Below, one piece after another: positions 8,695-17,387 of a stretch of DNA of 48,843 bases. Source of the stretch: Sphingomonas echinoides (GTDB lineage: Bacteria > Pseudomonadota > Alphaproteobacteria > Sphingomonadales > Sphingomonadaceae). The notes below the pieces were generated by a model that saw only the letters and a program-made list of their open reading frames with translations, did not search any database and was not told where the DNA came from. Position 1 is the stretch's first letter, and each line of letters opens with the position of its first letter. The stretch is from assembly GCF_029623395.1 (NCBI RefSeq), contig NZ_JAPYKK010000034.1:1-48843 (forward strand). Direction: 5' to 3'. The translations under genes and the position numbers were made by a program.

Positions 8695-8742
8695 CAGGAC
8701 TTGAGTCGAAAAGTCGCGTGACCGGGTAATCGAGGGGGACCT

Positions 8743-9960
<1,218 letters not shown>

Positions 9961-9978
9961 TCGCATAATCCGATAAGC

Positions 9979-10015
9979 GCGCGCGCCGGATCATCCAGGA
10001 TGATCCGGCGCGCGC
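9979..10015. terminator. Strong bidirectional hairpin
   Basis: An 18-base left arm (9979-9996) is exactly complementary to 9998-10015, with A9997 at the centre; in practice the loop will be a few bases. It separates the convergent protease and SirB1-like genes, ends one base before the latter's stop codon, and is followed by a short TTT on the + strand. Confidence 0.85.
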
Positions 10016-10016
10016 T

Positions 10017-10835
10017 TTACGCTGCGGGCAAGGACCCGAGCGTTTCGCTGATCCGCGCGCGCAAATCGGGTTCGCGAGTGATCTCCAGCATCGCGCTCAA
10101 GCTCTTGCGGGCGGCCGGGATGTCGCCGTCCACCAGTTGCAGCCGCGCCAGCTCCCACCACGCATGCGGGTAGGCCGGGGCGATGACGGTCATGCGGTCG
10201 AACAGCGTCAGCGCGCGCCGGCCCTGCCCCGCCGCCTCCGCGCGCTTCGCCTGATTGAGCAACAGCCGCACCAGAACCGCCCGGTTGGGCATTGCGGCGA
10301 CATGCCGGACGGCAGGCCCCTCGCCCGGGTGCATGGCCTTGAGAAGCGTGACGAGTTGCTCTTGGCTGACCCGTTCGCCCCCGCGAAACGGATCGATCAT
10401 GATCGGTGCCGCTTTGTCGCCGATCAGCACCAGCACGTGCCCGGGAACGTCAAGCGCATTCGCCATCCACCCCATTCGCCGTGCCGCGGAAACGTAGAGG
10501 ATCGACAGGCTGACCGGCAGACCCCGCCTGCGATCGAGCACCCTGATCAAATCGGCGTTGGCGGAATCGTCATACGTATCGCGGTCGCCGAGGAAACCGA
10601 ACGCCCCACCGATCACCTGCGCGAGCAGCTCGGCCTGCTCCTCTGCATCGGGCTCTGCGGCGGAAGCGGTGGCTGCGGCTTCTTCCAGCGCTTCGACAAT
10701 CGCCTGGAACAAGTCGAGATACGGCGCATCGTCGGTTTCGGGGTGGTCGAGCAGCGCGAGTGCCAGCGCCGCTTCATCCAGAATGATCTCGTCGTCATCG
10801 ACAAGTCCAAGGCGAACAAGGTCATCGTCTTCCAT
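10017..10835 (-). CDS. SirB1/YchA-like transglutaminase-fold TPR protein
   Basis: Resembles the SirB1 family: a transglutaminase-like core (LIRVLDRRRGLPVSLSILYV, then GHVLVLI and MIDPFRGG) followed by a TPR-like C-terminal region (LFDRMTVIAPAYPHAWWELARLQLVDGDIPAARKSL shared over the last 70 residues). In enterobacteria the homologue lies beside hemA/prmC and its activity is not defined. An acidic, alanine- and glutamate-rich insert lies around residues 55-75. I start at ATG 10835 (MEDDDLVRLG), with GGGAGG just upstream; the frame stays open 13 codons more. Single gene, divergent from the TonB receptor. Confidence 0.82.
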   Translation of the reverse strand: MEDDDLVRLGLVDDDEIILDEAALALALLDHPETDDAPYLDLFQAIVEALEEAAATASAAEPDAEEQAELLAQVIGGAFGFLGDRDTYDDSANADLIRVLDRRRGLPVSLSILYVSAARRMGWMANALDVPGHVLVLIGDKAAPIMIDPFRGGERVSQEQLVTLLKAMHPGEGPAVRHVAAMPNRAVLVRLLLNQAKRAEAAGQGRRALTLFDRMTVIAPAYPHAWWELARLQLVDGDIPAARKSLSAMLEITREPDLRARISETLGSLPAA

Positions 10836-10902
10836 GCCTCCCACATGGGTGGCCGTGCCTGATCTGCAACGCATTCAACAGGAAAGATCACCAGAAGTGC
10901 TA

Positions 10903-10925
10903 ATGCGATTGATAATCGTTCGCAT
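10903..10925 (+). promoter_or_regulatory. Fur-like operator upstream of siderophore receptor
   Basis: ATGCGA (10903-10908) and TCGCAT (10920-10925) form a palindrome around TTGATAATCGT, resembling the iron-box of sphingomonad TonB receptor genes. A possible -35 TTGATA (10909-10914) lies within it, so a bound iron repressor would block RNA polymerase. It sits 40 bases before the receptor ATG, in the divergent gap with the SirB1-like gene. Confidence 0.6.
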
Positions 10926-10964
10926 CTACGTCATAGGCCGCGGCGTAGCAGTTGAGGACCCACG

Positions 10965-13127
10965 ATGAACCGTTCGCTCGTTTCCGCCCTGATGTTGACG
11001 TCGGTTGCGTATGCAATGCCCGCGTTTGCCGAAACCGACGAGGACCAGGACGCCCCGTCGATCGTCGTGACGGGCGAACGTCCGCGCAACGAGGCGGCTG
11101 CGGGAACCAAGGGATCGGCTCCGATCGCGGAAACCCCTCAGTCGATCAGCGTGATCAGCGCGTCGGATATCGCCAATCTCGGGCTTTCCAACCTCAACCA
11201 GTCGCTGCGCTTCGTCGCCGGGGTCACCACCGAACAGCGCGGCTCGAGCGCGGAAGTCTATGACCAGTTCAAACTGCGCGGGTTCGATGCGCCGCAATTC
11301 CTCGATGGATTGAAGCTGATCGGTGGGGCCAGTTACTTGAGCCCCCAGATCGATGTGTCGCGGCTCGACCGGATCGAAGTGGTCAAGGGCCCCGCATCCG
11401 TGCTGTACGGCCAGTCCGGCCCCGGCGGCCTCGTTGCGCTGTCGAGCAAGTTGCCGGTCGACAAGGCGCTTTATGGCGCAGTCTCGGGCACCTACGGGAC
11501 CTATGATCTTTACCGTGTCGATGGCGACATCGGGGGGAAGCTCGGCGAATCGGTGCTGTGGCGCCTCAACGGCAGCGTCAACGGCGCGCACACCCAGCAG
11601 ACCTTCAGCGCGCGCGAACGTCAGACGGTGTCCGGCGCAGTGACGATCAATCTCGACCATGCGACCAAGCTGACGCTGCTCGGCGCCTATTCGCGGGATC
11701 CGCAAAACGGGTCGTACGGCGTCTTCCCGGCCTCGGGCACCTATCTGCCCAATCCCAATGGCCAAATCCCGACCAGCCGCGATTTCGGCGAACCCGGCAA
11801 CTTCTTCGAGCGCGAGCAGGTCGCAGGGACCTATATCCTGACGCATGACCTCAACCCGGACTGGAGCCTCAAAGCGTCAGGCCGCTACCAGCATGCCACG
11901 TCGAAGCTGGGGATCGTCTACGCCGGTGGAACGCTCGCGGCGGCGAACAACGCCAGTTTGCAAATCTATGATCGCTATTCCTATTCCACCCGCGAGCGTG
12001 CCGGCTCCTGGGTGTTCGACAATCAACTGCGCGGGCGTTTCGCGACGGGCGAGGTCTCGCATGAGGTTCTGTTTGGGGTGGATTATCAGACCGGCAACGC
12101 ACGGTCGGTCAACGCCTTCGGTTCGGCGACCCCGCTCAACGGCTATGCGCCCGTCTATGGCACGATGGTCGTACCGCAGTCGCCCGAGCAAGTGCCGAAC
12201 AATTTCGGCGTCGCTGACAACAAGCCACGCTCGAACCAGGCCGGCGTCTATGCACAGGACCAGATCTCGTACGGAGCGTTGCGCGTCCTTTTGAGCGGTC
12301 GCCAGGATTGGGCGGCGGTGCGCGCCGCACCCGGCACTGCGTCGGAGGATTCGCAGAAGTTCACGTATCGCGCCGGTGCGCTGTACACGCTGCCGTTCGG
12401 GCTCGCGCCGTACGTCAGCTATTCAACGTCGTTCGAACCCAACGGCACGATCCGCACGACCGTTGGCGGTCCGCTCGTCGTTGCAAAGCCGAGTGAGGGC
12501 AAGCAGATCGAGGCAGGCGCGAAATATACCGTGCCCGGCACCCAGATCCTGCTGACCGGTGCGTGGTTCCAGATCGACCAGACCAATCTCATCACAACCG
12601 CGCCGCTTTCCAACGTCTCGACCCAAAGCGGCAAAGTCCGTTCGAGCGGCGTCGAGGTTGAAGCGATCGCACCGCTGCCGTTCGGCTTCAACGCGAGGCT
12701 CGCCTATAGCCGCCAGAAAGTCCGGACGATCGCCGATGCCAACCCTGCCAACATCGGGAACGGCATTCTTGGGGTCGGCCGGGGTGGCGTTTCCGCCAAT
12801 CTCGAATGGGCACCGACAGAGGGTGCCTTGCAAGGGTTCGCGATCGGCGGCGCGGTCCGTCATGTCGACAGCATCTATGCCGGTACGCTCTTTTCCTCGG
12901 ACGGCGTCGCTGGTCCACGGCAGAGCACACCGGGGTTCACCCTGGTCGACGCGCTGATCCGCTACGACCTCGGCAAGCTCGCGCCGCGCCTGCAAGGGCT
13001 TTCGCTCGCGGTCAACGCGCAGAACCTGTTCGACAAGAAATATGTCACGACCTGCTATCTCGATTATGCCTGGTGCTGGTACGGCAACCGCCGCACGGTG
13101 CAGGGAACGATTGCGTTCCGCTGGTAA
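10965..13127 (+). CDS. TonB-dependent siderophore receptor (FhuA-like)
   Basis: Outer-membrane importer of ferric siderophores. Signal peptide of about 22 residues ends at MPAFA; a TonB-box-like SIVVTG follows at 32-37; then a plug domain (ETPQSISVIS, RLDRIEVVKGPASVLYGQ) and a long beta-barrel ending in GTIAFRW with a terminal aromatic residue. Near the end, Cys697 and Cys704 in CYLDYAWCWYG match the Cys pair of ferrichrome/hydroxamate receptors. Ribosome site GAGGA is eight bases before the ATG. A Fur-like box upstream predicts induction in low iron. No siderophore synthesis, TonB/ExbBD or periplasmic transport genes are adjacent, so it probably takes up siderophores made by others. Ligand not provable from sequence. 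Confidence 0.92.
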   Translation: MNRSLVSALMLTSVAYAMPAFAETDEDQDAPSIVVTGERPRNEAAAGTKGSAPIAETPQSISVISASDIANLGLSNLNQSLRFVAGVTTEQRGSSAEVYDQFKLRGFDAPQFLDGLKLIGGASYLSPQIDVSRLDRIEVVKGPASVLYGQSGPGGLVALSSKLPVDKALYGAVSGTYGTYDLYRVDGDIGGKLGESVLWRLNGSVNGAHTQQTFSARERQTVSGAVTINLDHATKLTLLGAYSRDPQNGSYGVFPASGTYLPNPNGQIPTSRDFGEPGNFFEREQVAGTYILTHDLNPDWSLKASGRYQHATSKLGIVYAGGTLAAANNASLQIYDRYSYSTRERAGSWVFDNQLRGRFATGEVSHEVLFGVDYQTGNARSVNAFGSATPLNGYAPVYGTMVVPQSPEQVPNNFGVADNKPRSNQAGVYAQDQISYGALRVLLSGRQDWAAVRAAPGTASEDSQKFTYRAGALYTLPFGLAPYVSYSTSFEPNGTIRTTVGGPLVVAKPSEGKQIEAGAKYTVPGTQILLTGAWFQIDQTNLITTAPLSNVSTQSGKVRSSGVEVEAIAPLPFGFNARLAYSRQKVRTIADANPANIGNGILGVGRGGVSANLEWAPTEGALQGFAIGGAVRHVDSIYAGTLFSSDGVAGPRQSTPGFTLVDALIRYDLGKLAPRLQGLSLAVNAQNLFDKKYVTTCYLDYAWCWYGNRRTVQGTIAFRW

Positions 13128-13141
13128 CAGCGCCCTCCCCC

Positions 13142-13170
13142 GGCCGACGGCGCTTCCGCCGCCGTCGGCC
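13142..13170 (+). terminator. Hairpin after siderophore receptor gene
   Basis: GGCCGACGGCG (13142-13152) pairs with CGCCGTCGGCC (13160-13170), loop CTTCCGC, 15 bases after the receptor stop codon. No T tract follows. Between it and mazG I see no gene. Confidence 0.65.
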
Positions 13171-13271
13171 AGGGAGCCACGTGCGCGGAGGCGATTGAAA
13201 CGCGCCGCCCGTCGTCATACGCACGCACCTTCACGAACCGTCGTGGCTGACCGCGACCGAGAAGGATGGGC

Positions 13272-14024
13272 ATGATGATCGAACGGCTCGTGGAGATCAT
13301 GGTGCGGCTGCGCGATCCCGAGACGGGCTGCAGTTGGGACGTCGCGCAGGACTTCGCGACGATCGCGCCCTACACGATCGAAGAAGCGTATGAGGTCGCC
13401 GACGCGATCGCGCGGAACGACATGCCTGACCTGAAGGACGAGCTCGGCGACCTGTTGCTGCAGGTGGTTTTCCATGCGCGGATCGCCGAAGAGGCGGGCC
13501 ATTTCGCCTTGCCCGATGTCGTCGCTGCGATCAGCGACAAGATGGAACGCCGCCACCCGCATATCTTCGGCGACGGGGCCGAGGGCGGCCACCCTCTATG
13601 GGAGCAGATCAAGGCGAACGAACGCGCGGACAAGGGCGCGGGCGGCGCGCTGGACGGCGTTGCGGTTGGTTTGCCCGCGTTGCTGCGGGCCGGAAAATTA
13701 CAGAAACGCGCTGCCCGGACCGGCTTCGACTGGCCCGATCCGGAGGGCGCGCGCGCCAAGGTTTTCGAAGAAATCGACGAAGTGGAGACGGCCACGAGCG
13801 CCGATCACCAAGAGGAGGAAATCGGCGACCTGTTGTTCTCGGTGGTCAATTGGGCGCGCAAGCTCGGGATCGAGCCGGAAGCGGCGCTGCGTCGCGCGAA
13901 CGATAAATTCGAACGCCGTTTCAAAGCGATGGAGGCCGATGCTGGTCCGGCCTTCGAAAGTCTCGACTTGGCGGCGATGGAAGTCCTGTGGCAGCGTGCG
14001 AAGGTTTCGAACGAGCAGCGTTAA
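13272..14024 (+). CDS. mazG: Nucleoside triphosphate pyrophosphohydrolase
   Basis: Hydrolyses NTPs/dNTPs to NMP and pyrophosphate; thought to clean nucleotide pools and lower ppGpp-type stress signals. It has both MazG domains: IEEAYEVADAI with LKDELGDLLLQVVFHARI in the first and FEEIDEVETA with EEEIGDLLFSVVNWARK in the second, so the four acidic metal ligands are present in each. About 250 residues is normal. GAAGG ends seven bases before ATG 13272, which I therefore prefer to the in-frame ATG at 13266 that abuts it. Convergent with hflX across a 34-base gap with no clear terminator. Confidence 0.94.
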   Translation: MMIERLVEIMVRLRDPETGCSWDVAQDFATIAPYTIEEAYEVADAIARNDMPDLKDELGDLLLQVVFHARIAEEAGHFALPDVVAAISDKMERRHPHIFGDGAEGGHPLWEQIKANERADKGAGGALDGVAVGLPALLRAGKLQKRAARTGFDWPDPEGARAKVFEEIDEVETATSADHQEEEIGDLLFSVVNWARKLGIEPEAALRRANDKFERRFKAMEADAGPAFESLDLAAMEVLWQRAKVSNEQR

Positions 14025-14058
14025 GCTACTCGTTCATCGGCGCGCGCGGAAAGGTTCA

Positions 14059-15351
14059 TCATTCGCCGCGCTGGCAGAACCGTTCGTAATCCCGCTCGGC
14101 CATCCGCACTTCATAGATCGCGGTATCGCCGTCGATCGTCTGTTCGAACACCTCGCCATGCGCATGGAGCCAGGCGGCCGCCGCGCCGTCCGCAGCGTCC
14201 AACGTGATGACATAACGGCGGTGGCTGACGGTCAGCAGTGCCGCGACGGTATCGAGCAGACCTGCGACCCCGTCCCCAGTCAGCGCGGACAAGGCGACGA
14301 CGTCGGTGCGCCGCGCAGCTTCGCCGAGCATCTCGGTCCGTTCGTCCTCGTCGAGCAGGTCAAGCTTGTTCCATGCCTCGATCCGCGGAACCGACGCCTC
14401 GACACCGATGTCGCGCAACACCGCCTCGACGTCGTCCTTCTGCGCGATGCTGTCCGGGTGCGCGATATCGCGGACGTGAATCAACAGGTCGGCCGAAACC
14501 ACTTCCTCGAGCGTCGCCTTGAACGCCGCAACGAGTTGGGTCGGCAATTCCGAAACGAACCCGACCGTGTCCGACAGGATCGCCTTGTCGATCCCGGGCA
14601 GTGCGATCTGACGCAGCGTCGGGTCGAGCGTTGCGAACAACAGGTCCTCGGCCATGACATCCGCGCCCGTCATCCGGTTGAACAGGGTCGACTTGCCGGC
14701 GTTGGTGTAGCCGACCAGCGCAATCACAGGCCAAGGCGCCCGTTGCCGCCGATCGCGGTGAAGCCCGCGGGTTCTGGAGACCTGCTCGAGTTCCTTTTTG
14801 AGCCGCGCCATGCGATCTCGGATCAAGCGGCGATCCGCTTCGATCTGCGTCTCACCCGGACCACCAAGGAAGCCGAAGCCGCCGCGCTGGCGTTCCAAGT
14901 GAGTCCAGCTCCGCACGAGCCGCCCCGCCTGGTAATCGAGATGCGCGAGTTCGACCTGCAACCGCCCCTCGGCGGTCGCCGCGCGCTCGCCGAAAATTTC
15001 GAGGATCAAACCGGTCCGGTCGATCACCTTGGCCGACAACGCTTTTTCGAGATTGCGTTGTTGTACGGGGGTCAGGCTCGCGTCGAACACGACGAGCTCC
15101 GCCTCCGCCATCTGGACGGTCGCGGCAAGCGCTTCGAGCTGCCCCTTGCCGATCAGCGTGGAGGGTTGAAGCGCACGAACCTTGACCGCGACCCGGTCGA
15201 CGACCTCGACGTGGATCGCCATCGCCAGTCCCGCCGTCTCCGCGAGCCGAGCATCGGCGTCGCGGGAGGATACTCCGGTATCGGGATACACGACGACGGC
15301 CTTGGCACCACGCGCGACGTCGTCCCGGTCGCGTTCAAATCCTGTAGTCAA
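14059..15351 (-). CDS. hflX: Ribosome-associated GTPase HflX
   Basis: GTPase that splits stalled 70S ribosomes, notably after heat stress. Visible in order: N-terminal HflX domain (IGKGQLEALAATVQ), coiled-coil with GPGETQIEADRRLIRDRM, G1 GYTNAGKST, G3 SDTVGF and G4 NKLD. The 430-residue length is usual. The start is TTG at 15351: no ATG or GTG fits, and GAGGA lies six to eight bases upstream, overlapping the hfq stop codon. hfq ends nine bases earlier, so the pair forms the conserved hfq-hflX operon with likely translational coupling. Confidence 0.94.
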   Translation of the reverse strand: MTTGFERDRDDVARGAKAVVVYPDTGVSSRDADARLAETAGLAMAIHVEVVDRVAVKVRALQPSTLIGKGQLEALAATVQMAEAELVVFDASLTPVQQRNLEKALSAKVIDRTGLILEIFGERAATAEGRLQVELAHLDYQAGRLVRSWTHLERQRGGFGFLGGPGETQIEADRRLIRDRMARLKKELEQVSRTRGLHRDRRQRAPWPVIALVGYTNAGKSTLFNRMTGADVMAEDLLFATLDPTLRQIALPGIDKAILSDTVGFVSELPTQLVAAFKATLEEVVSADLLIHVRDIAHPDSIAQKDDVEAVLRDIGVEASVPRIEAWNKLDLLDEDERTEMLGEAARRTDVVALSALTGDGVAGLLDTVAALLTVSHRRYVITLDAADGAAAAWLHAHGEVFEQTIDGDTAIYEVRMAERDYERFCQRGE

Positions 15352-15360
15352 AAACGGTCC

Positions 15361-15852
15361 TCAATCTTCGTCGGAACCCGCTGTTTCATCAGCAAGGTTC
15401 AAGGGGTGCGCAGGCTGGATCGTGGATACGGCATGCTTGTAGACAAGCTGTGCCATCCCATCGCGCTGGAGCATCATGCAGAACAGGTCGAACGCCGCGA
15501 TCTGCCCTTGCAGCATCACGCCGTTCACCAGGAACATCGTGACATTGTCCTCGGACTTGCGCACCGCATTCAGGAAAATTTCCTGCAACAACGGTTGCTT
15601 GCGCTGCGCTTCGCCGATCGCGTTGACGATGGCGTCGACGTCGATCGTGTTCGCGGGCATGATCGTGGAGATCGCATGCTTGTAGATCAGCTGCGATTGT
15701 CCGTCCCGGCGCAGCAACACCGAGAAGTTATCAAACCAGGTAACGATGCCTTGCAGCTTGACGCCCTTGACCAGGAACATCGTGATCGGTGTCTTGGTGC
15801 GGCGGAGCGCGTTGAGGAACAGGTCTTGCAGCGAAGTGTGTTTGTCGGCCAT
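15361..15852 (-). CDS. hfq: RNA chaperone Hfq with two Sm domains in tandem
   Basis: Hfq helps small RNAs pair with mRNAs. Normal Hfq is 70-100 residues with one Sm domain; this 163-residue chain holds two. Domain 1 (about 7-68) has SLQD, LNALRR, VKLQG and YKHAIST (Gln9, Asp10, Lys32, Tyr57-Lys58-His59). Domain 2 (about 88-148) has [17 protein letters not shown] and YKHAVST, with Asp10 replaced by Glu91 and proximal-face Lys32 replaced by Met113. Both keep the YKH uridine-pocket motif. The linker is about 20 residues; the tail is short and acidic ([10 protein letters not shown]). Six Sm folds need only three chains. The frame remains open upstream of ATG 15852, but that ATG has AAGGA eight bases before it and starts the homology. 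Upstream of hflX. Confidence 0.95.
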   Translation of the reverse strand: MADKHTSLQDLFLNALRRTKTPITMFLVKGVKLQGIVTWFDNFSVLLRRDGQSQLIYKHAISTIMPANTIDVDAIVNAIGEAQRKQPLLQEIFLNAVRKSEDNVTMFLVNGVMLQGQIAAFDLFCMMLQRDGMAQLVYKHAVSTIQPAHPLNLADETAGSDED

Positions 15853-15872
15853 CGGTCGATCCTTTGTTATTG

Positions 15873-15886
15873 GCGGGTTTTCCCGC
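15873..15886 (-). other. Small hairpin in hfq leader
   Basis: GCGGG-AAAA-CCCGC as read on the minus strand, 20 bases before the hfq start and just upstream of its AAGGA ribosome site. It could affect translation or hfq autoregulation, but this is only suggested by position. Confidence 0.35.
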
Positions 15887-15941
15887 GGCGCGCCGGTGCC
15901 CGGCGTCGGGTAGTCGTACTGCGCCAATCTAGGGACGCGGT

Positions 15942-15969
15942 GTCGCTTCGTCCACTGGAGCGAAGCGAC
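15942..15969. terminator. Hairpin between ntrX and hfq
   Basis: GTCGCTTCG (15942-15950) pairs with CGAAGCGAC (15961-15969). It lies about 40 bases past the ntrX stop and upstream of hfq on the minus strand. The T-rich side (TTTAT) is on the plus strand, so termination of ntrX transcription here would be imperfect. No gene is visible in 15853-16010. Confidence 0.45.
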
Positions 15970-16010
15970 TTTATCGGTTGGACGAGCGGATGTCGCGTCC
16001 GCGCGCCGGG

Positions 16011-17384
16011 TTACTCTTCGCGAACTTCCGTAATTCCCAACAGCTTGAGCTTCCGGTGCAGCGCCGATCGCTCCATCCCGATAAAATTGGCGGTGCGGGA
16101 GATGTTGCCCGAGAAGCGCCGGATCTGAACCCGCAAATACTCGCGTTCGAAGCTTTCGCGGGCCTCGCGCAGGGGGGCGCCCATGATCGCGGTCGCGCCG
16201 CTGCCCATTTCGCCCGGATCGCCGAGAATGTCCGGCGGCAGCATGTCGACGTCGATCCGCGCGAGCCGGTCGCCCGGCGCCATGATGATCGTGCGCTCTA
16301 CGATGTTGCGCAACTGCCGGACGTTGCCCGGCCATTCGTAGGATTGCAGTGCGACCATCGCATCGGGCGCGACCTGCGGAGTCGCCACGCGCCGCTCCGA
16401 CGCATAATGCGCCATGAAATGGTCAATTAGCACCGGAATGTCCTCGCGCCGCTCCGACAGCCCGGGAATCGCGACGGGAACGACGTTGAGCCGATAATAG
16501 AGGTCCTCGCGGAAACGCCCTTGCTCGATTTCGTGCGGCAGATCGCGCGCGGTCGCGGACACGACCCGGACGTCGACCTTGACGACGCGCTGCCCGCCGA
16601 CGCGGTTGAACGCTTGCTCGGTCAGGACGCGCAGGATCCGGCCCTGCGTCGTCAGCGGCATGTCGGCAATCTCGTCGAGGAACAACGTGCCGCCATGCGC
16701 CTGTTCGAGCAGCCCGGACCGCACCAGCTGTCCGCCCTCCTCGACACCGAACAGCTCTTCCTCGACGCGTTCGGGCGTCATCCGCGCCGCGCTCACGACG
16801 ACGAACGGCGCGGTCGCGCGCTGGCTCCAGCCGTGGAGCAACCGTGCCGCGACTTCCTTGCCGACCCCCGCGCCGCCCATGATGAGCACGCGGCTTCCCG
16901 TAGAGGCGACCCGTTTCAAGGTCGCGCGCACGCCGTTGATCGCGGTCGAGCTACCGGTCAGGTCATTGTCCCGCCCGACGCTCGCGCGCAGGCTCGCGAC
17001 TTCGGCGCGCAGCCGCTCGGTCTCGGTCGCGCGCGCGACCATCAGCAGCAAGCGTTCTGCTTCGAACGGCTTCTCGATGAAATCCGCCGCACCGCGCCGG
17101 ATCGCGGCGACGGCGGTATCGAGATTGCCGTGGCCGGAAATCATCAGCACCGGGATCGAGGGATCGCGTCGCTTGATTTCGTCGAGCAATTCGAGCCCGT
17201 CGAGCCGCGATCCGTGGAGCCATACGTCGAGCAGCACCAACGACGGCCGCCGCACCGAAATCGCCTCGAGCGCGGAATCGCTGTCGCCCGCGACGCGCGC
17301 GTCATAGCCTTCGTCCTCGAGGACACCGGCTACCAGATCACGAATGTCGCGTTCGTCGTCGACGACTAGGATATCGAGGGGCAT
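16011..17384 (-). CDS. ntrX: Nitrogen response regulator NtrX
   Basis: Partner of NtrY; controls nitrogen, redox and envelope-linked genes in alphaproteobacteria. Receiver domain 1-120 with acidic pair DD at 9-10, phospho-acceptor Asp53 and Lys105. AAA+ domain with Walker A GGAGVGKE (170-177) and Walker [11 protein letters not shown] (231-240). C-terminal Fis-type helix-turn-helix ([24 protein letters not shown]). Where NtrC-type activators carry GAFTGA, this protein has [14 protein letters not shown] (about 211-224), so contact with sigma-54 is not expected. It starts three bases after the ntrY stop and is the last gene of the dusB-ntrB-ntrC-ntrY-ntrX cluster. Confidence 0.93.
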   Translation of the reverse strand: MPLDILVVDDERDIRDLVAGVLEDEGYDARVAGDSDSALEAISVRRPSLVLLDVWLHGSRLDGLELLDEIKRRDPSIPVLMISGHGNLDTAVAAIRRGAADFIEKPFEAERLLLMVARATETERLRAEVASLRASVGRDNDLTGSSTAINGVRATLKRVASTGSRVLIMGGAGVGKEVAARLLHGWSQRATAPFVVVSAARMTPERVEEELFGVEEGGQLVRSGLLEQAHGGTLFLDEIADMPLTTQGRILRVLTEQAFNRVGGQRVVKVDVRVVSATARDLPHEIEQGRFREDLYYRLNVVPVAIPGLSERREDIPVLIDHFMAHYASERRVATPQVAPDAMVALQSYEWPGNVRQLRNIVERTIIMAPGDRLARIDVDMLPPDILGDPGEMGSGATAIMGAPLREARESFEREYLRVQIRRFSGNISRTANFIGMERSALHRKLKLLGITEVREE

Positions 17385-17387
17385 GGT

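Noticed and set aside
13474..16128. Very long plus-strand open frame (884 codons) across mazG, hflX and hfq.
   Set aside because: It is a shadow of three well-supported genes in other frames or on the other strand, and shows no family motif.
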